Assembly: GCA_963921825.1 (NCBI GenBank)
Contig: OY997591.1
Location: forward strand, 57,638,531-57,702,530
Reading direction: 5' to 3'
Origin: Erodium maritimum
Lineage: Eukaryota; Streptophyta; Magnoliopsida; Geraniales; Geraniaceae
Length of the DNA: 64,000 bases
Under the pieces are notes generated by a model, which worked only from the letters and a program-made list of their open reading frames with translations, did no database searches and was not told where the DNA came from. The translations under genes and the position numbers were made by a program. This document shows positions 49,561 through 62,600 of the stretch, in pieces. Positions within the stretch are counted from its first letter, which is position 1, and each line of letters begins with the position of its first letter.

Positions 49561-50329
49561 CCGGACCGGCACACACCTCGGTCGAGTATCTTTCCATCAC
49601 ACGGAGTACAAGTCACACCACACAATACCATACCCAACACGCCACACTGAACTTATCATACCATTAACACAACTTACCAAGAGCACCACATCGGTCTATC
49701 ATTCACCCGATCATATCACAAGACAACAATTAATATCACATTCATCACATTCATTCACCCATTCACATCACGAGACAATCAACCATATCACATTCATTGC
49801 ATTTATCACATTCTAATAGCATAACATGATTCTTAAGTTAACCAAGGACTATACTATACGTTAACATTAAAGGACCACTAATCACAACCAAACACAACCA
49901 GCATACATAGTCCTAAGGCCCGACATGGTCACATGTGATTCTACAGCACGGCAATTCCCATAACTGAAAGCGATTATTCTAGTTAATCACATCCTATATG
50001 CAAGCTAAGACTTTACCGGTTATTATCATCCTATATGCATACTATTAGCATTCCTTAATTAAAAGCGGTAAATTACTACTCTTCCCTACCTCAAATGTTA
50101 TCCAAACGCTTAGTCACGTGAACCGTCTAGTAAGCTCCTCCTCCGCCGTGCTCGGGAACAAGGTCTAAGGTCACAAGTAATACTAGAATTAATGACAATT
50201 CAAGGGTGGTTTAATAGGTAAACACCCAAGTTAAAACCCTCAAACGTTCGGTTAAAAATAAATTTTCTAAATACTTTAAAAACACTCAAAATGGACCCAA
50301 AAGGCCCAAAACTGATCTACCACGGTTCG

Positions 50330-50495
50330 GGTCACGGAGCCTTGACGGACTTCGTGACGGTTCGGATCACGGGACCGTGATGTTCCCCGTGACGGGTGAC
50401 GTCACGGAGCCGTGACGTGTGCCGTCACGGCCTCCGTCACGGAGCCGTGACGCACACCGTCACAGGTACCCGTCACGGATCCGTGACGGGTCTGA
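50330..50495. repeat. GC-rich palindromic array (GTCACGG...CCGTGAC)
   Basis: Perfect or near-perfect palindromes such as GTCACGGAGCCGTGAC and GTCACGGATCCGTGAC recur about every 15-25 bp. This gives a strongly self-complementary, CpG-rich block in otherwise AT-rich DNA. Two open frames across it are by-products of the repeat. Confidence 0.8.
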
Positions 50496-51150
50496 CAGCT
50501 CCGTCATTCTTCTTCCTCCAGCCTCTTCTCCACGAAATCAAACCCCAAAAAATCCATTTTTATCAACCAAAAACCTCCAAAACAGTACCATAAAATCCAA
50601 AACTCCAACACCCATAATGGGTTTCATCCAAAAACACAAAACCCCAAATGATTTCTACATAAATCATTCATTTTCTTCACTAAACAATCATCTAGCAACA
50701 AATAACTCAAAACCCATCTAGTTCATGCAATTTCTATAGAAACCTGTAACCTCAAATTGTTTCAAAGTAGATTGTTAGAGCTTACTTACCTTGGGGATGA
50801 AGAGATGATGAAGATTATGAGCTTTTTGAGAAGATTTGATGAAGAAATTGACCAAAGCTTCCTCTTTTCCTCCCTTTCTTCCTCCTCAAGCTATGGAGCT
50901 TTTCTTCTCTCCTCCCTCTTGTGATTTTCGGCTACAATGATGAAAATGGGCTGAATTGGTTGCTCCAAGAGGACTTAAACCTAAGGTAGAAATGACTTAA
51001 AGGTCCCCCGTGTTCCCTTTCTTCTATTTTGGCATAAGTGAGGGTAAATTGGTCATTCTAGACCCATTTCTTCTCCTCCAAGCCACCATGGACAAGTGTC
51101 CATGTGGGGGCCACCTTGCCCTTGCCAATTTCCAGCACCATTAAATTTAA

Positions 51151-52936
51151 GGGTTATTATCATCCGGGTACCCTAAAAATACTTGGTTTTCATCTGAGTA
51201 CACTGACCAAACTTTGTGACACATCAGTACCCAAACGAAACATGTTGTTTCAACTTAGTACCCGCCGTTAGTTTTCCATCCATTTGGATGGAAAATGGTC
51301 ATGTGCATTGCACATGACCTTAAAATTTTCTCTAAATACCAATTATACCCTCTCATCCACACTTTTTAACCTTATTCCCTTTTAATTTTTCCCATTCCAA
51401 ACCCTCTCTTCACACCTTTGATCTCTTCTTCTCACCATCTCTGTGCAAGAGCACACCTTCGGTCGTCGACCAACAACACCCAGACCACCTATTCCAATGA
51501 TTTCACGGCAGCGTCGATGTCATACTCCTATTCCCACTCGTTCTCGCACAACCCCAGTTGCTCGCTGACCCGAAACTCGACTACCATGGGGTTATGAGAT
51601 TTGGGTTTGTGTTTTTGGTGATTTTAAATCTTGTTGAGTTTGCGTTTTGAAATAGGGGTTTGTATTTGAAATCTGGCTGTATCTCTGTAAAATTGTTTCC
51701 ATGAGAAGTGGGTTTGTCTCTATAAAACTGGTTCCATGAAATTTGGGTTTGTCTTTGTGAAATTGTCTCCCTAAAATCTGAATATTTGAATTATTGTTTT
51801 GTGTTATGTATTTGAAATTTCTGTTATGATTTGTTTTGATTTTGGGGGTTTGATTGTCACTGGTTTGATGGCTTGATCGAACATGGGGAAGATGATTTAG
51901 GTTTCAACTTTTTAACGATCTGAGCGACGACCGGCTCCGGCGAGTGACCTCCGGCAGCCCGAGTTCATCTCCCTCCGGTAAGACACGGATTCATCTCCCT
52001 CCAGCAAGACACGGGTTCATCGTTTCACGGGGAAAATTCCAGATCTACAACCTGGTTCATCGTTTCACGGGGGGAAAATTTCAGATCTACAGAGCAAAAT
52101 AATGACAAGTATGGTTGCTGCAAAATCATCAAGTTTGGATTGTTTTTTTTTCTCAAATCTGTTGTAGAAATTTTGCACATTTTGTGGTTAATTTTGTTTT
52201 GTCTGAGAAAGTGTAATATTACTTAAGAATCATGACAAGTAAGATTGTTGCAAAGGATGTTCTTCGCGTTTTGAATCTGAAGTTGAAAGAGATGAAGTTG
52301 AAAACCATAGTAAATTGTGAATTGCTACCTGTGAATTGCTACGTTTTTTGGTAGCAAAATGAAGAAACAAAATAATAATAATAATAATAATAAATTAATA
52401 AGGCACTAATTCAATAAAAAAAATTAATTGTAATTAAAAAATAGTAAGTGAAAAAAATCTGATTTAAAAGAAAAACATATTTTTATTAGAAAACTCATTT
52501 TTTTTAAAATAAAATCTGATTTTTTAAAATAAAAAAATGATTTTTTGAAATAAAAAGTGATTTCAAAATAAATAAATCTGATTTTAAAAAATAAAAGTGA
52601 TTTTTTAAAATAAAAAGTGATTTTAAATAAATAAATCTAATTTTTAAAAAATAAAACTGATTTAAAAAAAAATTAAATCTGATTTTCAAAAATCAAAACT
52701 GATTTTTGAAAAGTAAAATGTGAGGGGAATGAGTTTGAAAATTTGACTGTTGGTGAAGGGTATTTTCGACTTTTTAAGTATTTGGATGGAAAAATGGATG
52801 GAAAAGAGACAAAAACTAACGGCGGGTACTAACTTGAAACAAAATGTTCCGTTAAGGTACTGATATGTCACAAAGTATTTTTAGGGTACTCGGATGAAAA
52901 CCAAGTATTTTTAGGGTACTCGGATGATAATAACCC
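51151..52936. mobile_element. Mutator-like non-autonomous DNA transposon, 1,786 bp
   Basis: Long terminal inverted repeats start GGGTTATTATCATCCGGGTA (left) and end GGATGATAATAACCC (right). Homology extends about 150 bp inward and includes TAGTACCCGCCGTTAGTTTT against AAAACTAACGGCGGGTACTA. The flanks TTAAATTTAA and TTAAATTAAA match at 9 of 10 bases, which fits the 9-11-bp duplications of Mutator-like elements. The right TIR has a doubled motif (ACCAAGTATTTTTAGGGTAC twice). No transposase is visible. The interior (about 51,420-52,330) has moderately GC-rich stretches and could be captured host sequence. Confidence 0.75.
52440..52715. repeat. AT-rich degenerate tandem repeat
   Basis: Irregular repeats of TGATTTT(T)AAAATAAAAA, about 20-30 bp per unit, inside the Mutator-like element. 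The arrangement suggests replication slippage. Confidence 0.7.
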
Positions 52937-53181
52937 TTAAATTAAACGGTTTAACCTCTAATTAAGCCTAGTTTGACCGAAAGTTGACTTTTTCGTAAAA
53001 TTAGTCATTTGAAAGGAAACGACCCAACTAAGCTAACCGTAACAACGGCTAAGCCTTTTGGGTCCCGGAAAGGTCCCGAATGACAACCGGAGTCATCGGT
53101 TGACTTTTCAGACGGAAAGTCAACTTTCGCCAAAAACCACTGGTTCGACCGGGATCGACCGGGGGCGGTTCTTACAGTTGG

Positions 53182-54225
53182 GCTTCGTTCCCAGCCAAAC
53201 CCAACACCTATGCATAATCCAAAACGGCGTCACTCGTTTCTTCTTCTTCCCCACGCAACGGACCCGAAAGAACAAGCGACGTAGAATCTACAAGACCGCG
53301 AACAACCACCTGAACCGTAACATCCCAAGAAAGATGAGGTATATAAAATTCAAAATCGAAGCCACGAATATCTAGGAAAGACAAATGAGCTACGGTGGAA
53401 ACTTCGCCGGCCAGAAGATGCTTGGGGGAAATCGAAAATTTGTTAGGCAGAACAACCTTGATGGTTCGACTACGACCTTCACCTGAGTCAAAATGAGGCT
53501 GGCTCCCATTCAGAGCATCCCCATTGTCGATCCAATACTGACAACGGAGCCCTCTGTTTTGAACTCCAACACCACAAGATGAAGTTCTAAATCGAGCTAA
53601 GGCAACAAAACCATTTAACTTGTACCCATGAAATCTCTTTACAACCTCATAAATAGTTGTTGACGACGAGAACAAGACAAAGCCAAAAAAACTCCCCCCT
53701 GTTTGGGTGCTTCAAAACAGAGCAGGATTGGATGGTTCGAAAAGGTCCAAAAAAAATTCATACCCAATCTTCGTCTATTACATAAGGTAAATTGCAGATA
53801 AAAATCTCGCAAGGATTTACCTGATGCATATTGAGGCTCGATTCCGTCCGGGACAAAAAATCAACATTCGAAGTATCCGTCATAGAACGTACGGCCTCAA
53901 CCTCTTGCATTTGGATGTCGATGACCCCACCAGAATCAAAAGGAACCGGATAAATCTTCTTAACTTGCATCCCATCGGACAAAGTCGACGAGATGGTCTT
54001 GGCAGCCTGACTGATGTCCAAAATAACCTTAATCGGCTTCTAGAGCACCTGAACCCCATCAGAAGGCTTGGACGGTTTGGCCTTGACGTCGTCCTTCCCT
54101 TTGTCCACACCAGGCAAAGACGTCCAGTGATTCCGTGGACGCGAATTCTGGACCTGAGCCATCGATTTAATCTGTACCTTGGCTTTTCTGACCTTTGGTA
54201 CCCTTTTCCGCGTTGCTGCTTTCAC
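53182..54225 (-). pseudogene. LINE ORF1, N-terminal part with RRM (decayed)
   Basis: A basic N-terminus (RKRVPKVRKAKVQIKS) at 54,225-54,040 is followed by an in-frame stop and then the same frame to 53,758. The latter ends with the first half of an RRM (CEIFICNLPYVIDEDWV, RNP2-like IFICNL). The second half (VVKRFHGYKLNGFVALARF) lies in another frame from about 53,675, after a frameshift near a G run. The RRM resembles the one at residues 154-232 of the intact ORF1 at 3,385-5,025 but is clearly divergent. It is cut by the solo LTR at 53,176. Confidence 0.75.
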
Positions 54226-54299
54226 AGCTTGGTTGGTTACATCCCAAAAAAGATCGAACAGTAATCACGAAAGGCAGCCAACATACCAGAGCAGAAGGA

Positions 54300-54556
54300 T
54301 GTGAATGAGAGAACCTTGATTGCATGCTTCATCCTTATTGTTGGTAGTGTTGACTAGATGTCGCGGAAGATGTTGATTAACGATTTCAGTTCTGGATTAT
54401 CAAGTCGGTATTGGGTCCACACTGTGGCGGTTCCAAGACCTGGTTCTGGCCAAGAATATTATCTCATCCTGTTAGTTAACTTTCACTTTTGTACGATTTT
54501 TATGACCACTTTATTTCCATATCAATAAAAAGTCTCGTCTGTTTGCTAAAAAAAAG
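54300..54556 (+). mobile_element. LINE 3' tail (plus), possible twin-priming product
   Basis: The stretch ends TATCAATAAAAAGTCTCGTC, then GTTTGCT and an A run at 54,548-54,555, a LINE 3' end on the plus strand directly beside the 5' end of the minus-strand LINE. This head-to-head arrangement is what twin priming produces, but a separate older fragment is equally possible. The left limit is approximate. Confidence 0.5.
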
Positions 54557-56400
54557 CATTTTATAGTCTATATTTACTATTATTTACTATTTAATTTAGC
54601 ATTTAATAAATTTAACAAAAAAATATTAATTATCCCGTCAATACACAAAGTCTCTAGTGAATTATATATAAAAACTTACGATATAAAAATGAATAGATTT
54701 TAATTCAAGAACTCATCCCCCGAATCTCAATTCAAATTTTAGAAGTCTAAACCCTTCACTAAATACCTAACAATGTATATGTTCTAAGGGTTGGGGTTTT
54801 GTCACTATAATTTTAGTCAAATAAAAAGGATGTCGTGGACTCAATCATATCGATTTTGTCGAGATTCTTCTACTGTTCAGAAGATTGATTCAATTTCCGT
54901 AAACCTCGCCCTAATAATCTTATATCTGTGTGGGTACTTTTGGCTTTTCACAAATAAAATTGCAATAATTTGTGATCCATGTGTGTCTGGGTGAGTCATG
55001 ATGAACACATCATCAGAAGCCTCATGAATGCCTTTCCTTTTCAAACTCCATGAAATGCTATGAAATCAAAACAGCAAGGGACCAATTCTCATGTCATGTG
55101 GATCTTCATTGTATTTCAAGCTACCTTTCCTACCAGACAACTCACTACATCCCTCTCTGTTTCCAATTATTTCTTTGACCCTTCAAACTATAATCATTCA
55201 TTGCATTTTCTTCATTAACTTTACGTTCAAATTTAGTAGTCTACATAAACACAATAATATCAACTTATTTCTTTCATTCAAAGGACATATTATTAAACTA
55301 TAAGAAATATGAATGATATAGCAGCTTAATAAAACATTTACATAGATCAAATCTTAAATGCTTACCAAGAAAATGGCTCTCTTTCATCCCTTAGAGTTTT
55401 ATGTCAATGGCAGTGTTGTCTCTTGGTCGCGTCTCATCCACCCATCATAAATCTATCATCACCACCCCCACTTCCATGTACTTTAGCATTTACCCTCCAG
55501 ACCTCTCTTGGAATAATCGAAGCAAGGGATCAGAAGCACCACTGTCACTGCCACCACCCTCTACTCCTCTTTATACCCTCGTCGGGTATGACTAAGGGGC
55601 TACTGTTCCTTGCCATGTTCAGCACTTGAAGACCCTCCTCTGTACGTCCTCTCCACAAATAATCCTTCTCTTCTAGATGATGCAAACGGGTGATCGCATT
55701 GTCGTACTTTGCCGCAACCTAGGCTTCCATGGAGACACGTTGGTGTCTATAAATGGTCACAAAGGGGGAACTCGCCCTCTTCAAGGATCGGGTTGTGGAG
55801 GTCGCCAGCTATACAAAGGAGGTCGGGTGTATCGATATGGGGATCAAGGCCCCTGAGCCAAGAGGACTTCCTCCTCAGGGGTGTGTACGGTGAACCAGGA
55901 AGAATCAACCAAGCGAGGTCTGTTACGCAACCTCCCAGACGGGAGAGTCAGACGTTGTTGAGGAGACATGCCCCGTCCCACTGGAATCTGGCACAATGCA
56001 ATCCCAAGCTTCCTCCTTTTCCTAAAGACCTCATTGAATGTCTAGCATTATCCCCATCTCCCCCCCAAGAGTCTCCACCGAGGGATTAACGTGTTCAATA
56101 AGCAAACAAGTCCATCCAAATCGAATCAGGAAAAATACAAGTTGTGATAATAACGCGCCTCTATAAAAATAATCTTGTTACAAAAGAAGCGCTCTGGGCC
56201 TATCCAGAACAATGTGTTTGCCTTTCTTTCTGGTTTTAAATCTGTTTATCACTCTAATCCAAAGCTCCGGTCCCAAATGCCTTTTTATGTATATTGCAGT
56301 TAGGGAAATTAAAGAATGTTTCTTTCGCTCAAAAAATAAGAATCACTCAAATACCTCACCCTAATTATGAACGAGGCGTGGAAAATTTTACAAATAAACT
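54557..56400. other. Intergenic region, no recognised gene
   Basis: AT-rich to 55,390. From 55,400 to 56,340 the composition is less AT-rich with several short open frames (for example a 126-codon plus-strand frame at 55,709-56,089), none with a recognisable domain. It could be an old transposon or a pseudogene. Nothing is annotated with confidence. Confidence 0.4.
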
Positions 56401-56641
56401 TTTAATATACATATGTAGCTACTGCAACAACTAAATTGTAAGGTATGATACAAATTTCACAACAATGACTCAAGCCCAGTGCATGCATTGGATGCAAGTC
56501 ATTATACGGCAAAACCTAACAGACACGTGTTCAGAGAAGCTAATTATCGTCTTGCTCACACTTAAGGACACACCATCGCCGTGCTTGAGCATGAGGTCCG
56601 TGAAGGTGTTGGTGAAGGAAGCCTGATCATGCCAATTTGGG

Positions 56642-59600
56642 TTAGTTCATGGCAGCAGAATCATTTCTGAACTGCTCTACTGGTGGAGGAAGTAGAAGAG
56701 CAAGCCTTGTTTTGTATCTTGCAATTCGTTGCAACCGTTCTTCCCTTAATCTGTAGATATATAACAAACATGTAGGTCAATTATGGGTCTCACCCACAAA
56801 CAGTAAAAGTTAAATATTTGTTTAGGACACATATCGGATGCTAATACTGAAAGATAATGGTTAGTAGTATTTTATAGCATTCAAATGCACACAAGGATCA
56901 TTGTGCCAAAGCCTACTTGGGTTCAAAACCAATCTTGTTCAATTAAAAAGCCACATTCTGACATTGAAATAATCTTTTCAAGGCAAGAATAACCATGCTT
57001 AATGATGAAGGGCCAGTCCAATTAACCACCTGACAGTCAGGAAGAACCTTACCGTGATCGAACTCTTTTAGCACGCTTGATGTGTTTTTCTAATAGATCT
57101 TGTGCTGATAACTGCTCAGCAGTTTCCTCGTTCTGAATATAAGATACAGGAAAATTGAAGTTACATTATGACAGATACATATAAATAAACATTTTTCTAT
57201 ATCAGAACGAAGGGGAAATATTATTCAAAAGAGGGCGAGATTCACCCACCAAGACTGAAAAAATACAAATGAGTCAAAAATGAACATGATAAAATGACAA
57301 AAGACATAAATGAGAGGTGAAAGGCTAAAAGGAACCAAAGACTAAGGAATGGCCGATGATAAAGGAAGTTTGTGCTCTTTAGAATCACATATAATCTTAT
57401 GAATAATGTCCATGTCCTTGCCCAGAGCAGAAACACAACCATGAACTTAGCGAAATTCTCAATAATTGATGCGTCCTGCCGAACCTTTTCAGCTTCAGAG
57501 CTACAGTGAGACATGTCGGCAGAAAAGGAAGATAAGGAAACATTGGAGGATGGTGGTTTGGAATCCTTGGGTAATGGCAGTTTGGATCTGTCCCGATTAA
57601 GAACAGATGGAGACGATTTTTGGGAAGCTTTAGACTAACGAGAATGATGAAGAAAATGACGATTTATCAACTCTTTCGAATACCTAGGAATACTGGTACG
57701 TGAATTCTTATATTTGTGAAGATATATATCTTTTTGGGGCACTACTGTTTCTAATTGTCTTCTGGGCTCTTGAACTTGAGAAAATCTGTTGTATTCTATC
57801 TGAATTGAGCTTGGAAACCTGACCCACAGTGCCACAACTACCTTGAGAGTCCAAGCCTGGGCCTAGGTCAAAACTGCAACAAAAGGACTTGACAAAAGCC
57901 CTGAACCAACTTGAGGCAGGAACATCAAGCAAACCTAGGGCAAGCCGAGATTGCCCAATTGAAGTTCAACTTTGCTGGAAAAGGGGAGATGAAATCATCC
58001 CCGAAAACCCAGCAGTTCGAAACCAATGGACTTGACGAAATTGCAGGGAGATTCGACGCAATCTGCGCAAGATCCGGAGTCAACGCCCCACAAACGTGCT
58101 CGGCGGATATGGAAAGCGCTAGAGGAGAAGAAGACGCAGCTCCTGTCGGAATAAAATTTGTCCTCTTCAAGACTACAACATCAACACCGAGCTCCATCTA
58201 AAAACTCACCTTATTCTAGATCATCCAAGCCCGGAGTTGACCAATGCTCAAGGAAGGGAGAGGATTCCTAGACTCCCAAGCCTCGGAGGACGGCGTCAAT
58301 AGAGCAAGCCTAGGCTCCAGTGACGACACCAACTAAGCAAACGTAGGTTCAGAATCGATACTTAAACAAGGGTATGGGGGAGCTTCAAACTAGACAGGCT
58401 TCCAACAGTCAGGGCATAATCAAGGTGCAAACCAGAAGAAGAAAGAGGATGAACCATCACCACAACACCTATGATACTAACAACGTTGATAATGGTATCG
58501 CGAGTCCAGCCGAATGGCAAGATACCCATCATTTCTAATGACTAGAACATGCCATCCTTCAGAACCAACAAGTTAACAACGCAAAGTGGAAGAACCACTA
58601 ATCCAAGTTCCTCCAAGCATTCTCCTTCAAACCGAAAAATGCAACCTCGTCATCCAAGCAGACAAGGAAGACTCTACTTCTCAGATAACGGACAAAGAAA
58701 TCCTAAAACTCATCTTTAAACATCTCTACAACAATAATGTTGAAGTCAAGTCTTTGAGAAATGAGGGAGTTAATTGAACCAAAGCATCTTACAGAAGAAA
58801 CCTGAGTTGAAGCGACACCCAACACCACTCCTTGAAGGAAAGACTCATTAGAGAAGCATATACAGGATAGAAGGTGATAGGGGTTGACGCCTTAGAAAAA
58901 AAAAGGTTGAGGCTTAACTTATGTGACAAGTAGTCTCTAATTTTTTATGTAAACTCCATTGATGATCTTGACAGCTTCCTTGCAAACCGGTGTATAGAAA
59001 AACCTATTTAACTACCACTTACCTAATAACATTTACAAAATGAAAAAACTATATCAATTGTCTAATTTACTCCTTTTTGTAGTCAAATAATAAAATATAC
59101 TACTAATTTGGATGTTATCCACTTTGAAAGTTATCATGCAAAAAAATACCAAAAATATTCTTCTTATTAGTGAGGTGCAACCACTTAATGGGATGCAACA
59201 TAAAGCGCATCAGTGTAGCTAGCAAGGGCTTACACACCAGTAATAGGTCTTAAGACTTAATGCCTCGATTTGAGTATAGGGGGTTATATTTGAGTCATCC
59301 CAAGATATTAACCTTACTTTGTTTTTTTCAAACAAGTCAAAAAATATACTTATGGATAAAGGGAGAGCCAATATGATCAGTTGTCAATGGGATAATATAT
59401 TAATGAAGCTTTCAGTTCCAAGTCGGTAACAAAAGAAACAATAAACCCAAGATATACGAATAGGGGGCATATCAACTTCTGAGAGCAAGAATTAATGGCA
59501 AAAAATATAGGATTATCAACCTTAACCATCTACTCGGCGAAGGAGGGTTGCGCGAAACAAAACTAGGATAGTTAGACACCCCAAACAAGACCAAAGCCAA

Positions 59601-62600
59601 CTATCAATACATAATTCAAATCAATGATGCCTCCGCTTTGGAGAATCAGCTGAGTAGAAAATCTGAGCTTGCATACCAAGTTGTTCGAGTATCCAAGTAA
59701 ACCTAGGGATTTAGTCAATTTCCTATTCTTAATCTTTTTCCTATTACTAGTTCGCTTCCCATTCAATGTAGATATACTCCCTATATTACAGGGATCTCTT
59801 ATTGAACATCAAACTATTAGTGAGTTAAATCAATTCCCTGCCAAGTTTAACAGGAACACTATCTTATAGTTGCAGAAAATAAAGGCAAACCTCTTCTTCT
59901 TCTTCTTTCTCTTCTGCATTTCTCTTTGGCAAATTTGCATCTCCCACGAGTATAGGCAAAGGTCTCGGAAGAGACCTCACACCATCCATATATTGTGGCT
60001 GCAACATTAGGAAAAAAGTATCAAGAGTTGAGCAAAGGAAAAAGAAATACAAAGAAAATGGGAAAGCAAATGAACGTGTACACTGCATATAAGAAGATAT
60101 TTTAGTCATTTAAATCAGTCACAATAACATTACAATACATGATATCCTACTACATTAATGAGTTTTTCACAAGGGATGAAAATGTCTGGTTTATAATTTC
60201 CAGAAAATATTTTATTGTCCAATCATCTATCTAAAAGCAAGGTCCATACATACAGAAATTATATACTCCCGGTTCTTTCAGTCAATTTCATTGACCAAAT
60301 GAATTTGGTGAAGATCTAGACTCTGAAAAATGAAAAGGACAGAAGAGATTTTAAAATGTAATCATAATGTCTAAGTAACAGTTTCTAAGTGAATGTTAAG
60401 ACTTAAGACTATGATAAGCCGACAACCAAACCCACTATATTAACAATGGAATTTCACAACTGAAGATAAACACAAGAAATCTATATATTATATAAGGGGT
60501 TTATTGCTAAAAACTACCTTATGAATTGCCCACGTGCAAAAAAACTACCTTACGTATTGTCCACGCTTTTAAACTACCTTACCTTTTGACTACAGTTGTC
60601 AGTCAGTTTTTCAACGAAATTACTGCCCTTCTGTATTGTCCACGTGTGAAAACTACCCTTACGTATTGTCCATGTTCCTAATTTCAACGGAATGTTTCAT
60701 AAGTCGTCAGTAAACGACGTGGTCAAAAGATATGGTAGTTTAAAAGCGTGGCAAATACATAAGGTAGTTTTTCGCACGTGGACAGTTCATAAGGTGGTTT
60801 TTATCAATTAACCCTTATATAAACCCACAACTCAGGATAGTAAAATCATAAATTAATTCATGTGAACAAAAGACAGATATGACAAATCAGAGAAACCAGT
60901 ACGTTTTTTCAATTTATTCACTTTTTAACAAGGCACTAAAGTTATGATAGATCCCATCAGGATCAGTTTGTAGTTTATCTGGGTGTTTAGAAGATAATCT
61001 TACCACTTGGGGTCGTTTATATGCCTTTTTACCAATAAAACTTACATTTAAAGAATGAACTAGTTCAAGCTAATATGTAATACGTCGGAATCAATATTGT
61101 AAATGATCAGGTCATTAGCATGTACTCTAGACCATCCAAACAATTGGGCATATTAAACTTGGCACCACTTGGTTGAAAAACAATCATAAAAAAGACATTG
61201 AGGAATGTACCATGGAAATTTTGTTAAACTCAAGTAAACTAACAGAGTTACATATGTTTGAAAGAAACCAAACTCAAAGGCAACCACAACAGCAGCAACT
61301 GTTTGTAGGCTACCAATTTGAAGTGATGCATCCTTTGTGGAAATGAGATCGAAAGGGGAAACATGTTTACCAGAAAAAGGCCTACAAGACATGAAACTAG
61401 TTTGCTTTAACCAGTAATTTACAAAGAGATGAACACTGATACAAATTCTAGCATAAACTATCACAATAAACAAAACCCACTGGTAAGATACAAACCTGTG
61501 TTTCTTCATGAAAACCGTTCTTCAACCATGATCGACACATTGCATAAAGAGAAGACCCGGCTGATATTCTAACCTAAGAACACAAACCAAAGGTAACTGG
61601 CAAGGACCAATAAAGAGTATCATAACTGAAGGCTAAATGTAAGTGAAAGTCACAGTGCACACTCGTTATACTTTACATAGTATAAAAAAGCTTCATAGAA
61701 ACTTGACAGGCACAGTTGACCATCCCGAGGAACGCAAGGAAAGAGGAAAAACCAAGTTCCATTAGCAGAATCCCCATTCTTAAAACAAGGATGGATAACA
61801 GGGAAGCAAAATGATCATTTTAACAGACATTAACTAAAGGCACATATGCACAGCAGACATGGTAAAAGAAAGCTAACATGCTCTGTATCCTATGAATAAT
61901 AAGAGAGAAGCTGGTTTCTCTTGTACATTCTACTACCAACTAACTAGGAATATCAGAGGAGTATCTTCCATTGAAAAGGTATTGAAAGTATCTTGATTAA
62001 AATGTACTTCATCTCCTGGCACTCCAAGACTATAAATAATATGGAATGCTCGTGAAGTGTAAGAAATAGAACAGAAGTAACTGCAAGTCTATTATCAGCA
62101 ACTCCTTTGCCAATTAGAAATGAGGTGACCGTAACAGATATTAACATCAGCAAAGTTAGATGCATCATATATTCATATTACTAACTTCCCCCACATGGAA
62201 ATATTTCTGTTTTGCTGGAATAGTTGGATGGATAGGAATTTTAAGATGTGGAAAGGAAAGGAAACAAACTTTAAAGAAGTCTTCTTGTGATAAATTCAAT
62301 GCGCAGCCAATCCCATCCACTAATTAAATGAAACGTAAATATGCATATCATTGGTCAATGACATCATAAATCAAGTATACGTAGATGAATTGGAAGTCAG
62401 TTCATCAGAACTTGAAACCATTGTAAGTGCACTTGCAAACAAGTGCATGCATACTGTGAATGAAATCAATATAACAAACAATTTTGCTTACTTTACGATC
62501 TCGAACAACTGAAAGAGAGCCATCTCTGCAAGAAGTGAACAAAAGAACTTTAATTGTGACCCAAGAACTGAATGGTATTAGCAAGAGGAAAAGAAGACAA

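Larger units (their letters stand above)
48718..53176 (-). mobile_element. Solo LTR, large gypsy-like/LARD family (copy 2)
   Basis: Starts TGTCACGCCCCAAATCCGG and ends GGCGGTTCTTACA, flanked by GTTGG (48,713-48,717 and 53,177-53,181). It is about 2.66 kb after subtracting the 1.79-kb DNA transposon at 51,151-52,936. The termini match those at 5,192 and 21,300. There is no internal region, so it is a solo LTR fossil inside LINE ORF1. Confidence 0.88.
44387..54275 (-). mobile_element. L1/BNR-type LINE, near full length, split by a solo LTR
   Basis: A minus-strand LINE with ORF1 (RRM) at the right and ORF2 (endonuclease, reverse transcriptase, zf-RVT) at the left. The solo LTR at 48,718-53,176 lies in ORF1 with target duplication GTTGG. 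Without that LTR the coding part is about 5.4 kb, the usual size of plant L1. The single-base spacing layout, an ORF1 stop at 48,064 followed by the ORF2 ATG at 48,055, is visible. Both frames are decayed with stops and frameshifts. The right end adjoins a plus-strand LINE tail (about 54,300-54,556), possibly a twin-priming inversion. Confidence 0.8.

Noticed and set aside
50396-50721. Two overlapping open frames over the GTCACGG array
   Set aside because: A by-product of palindromic repeats. Both phases are open with no recognisable domain.
55401-56089. Possible short host gene
   Set aside because: The plus-strand frames overlap in different phases, lack recognisable domains or splice structure, and cannot be told from decayed sequence.
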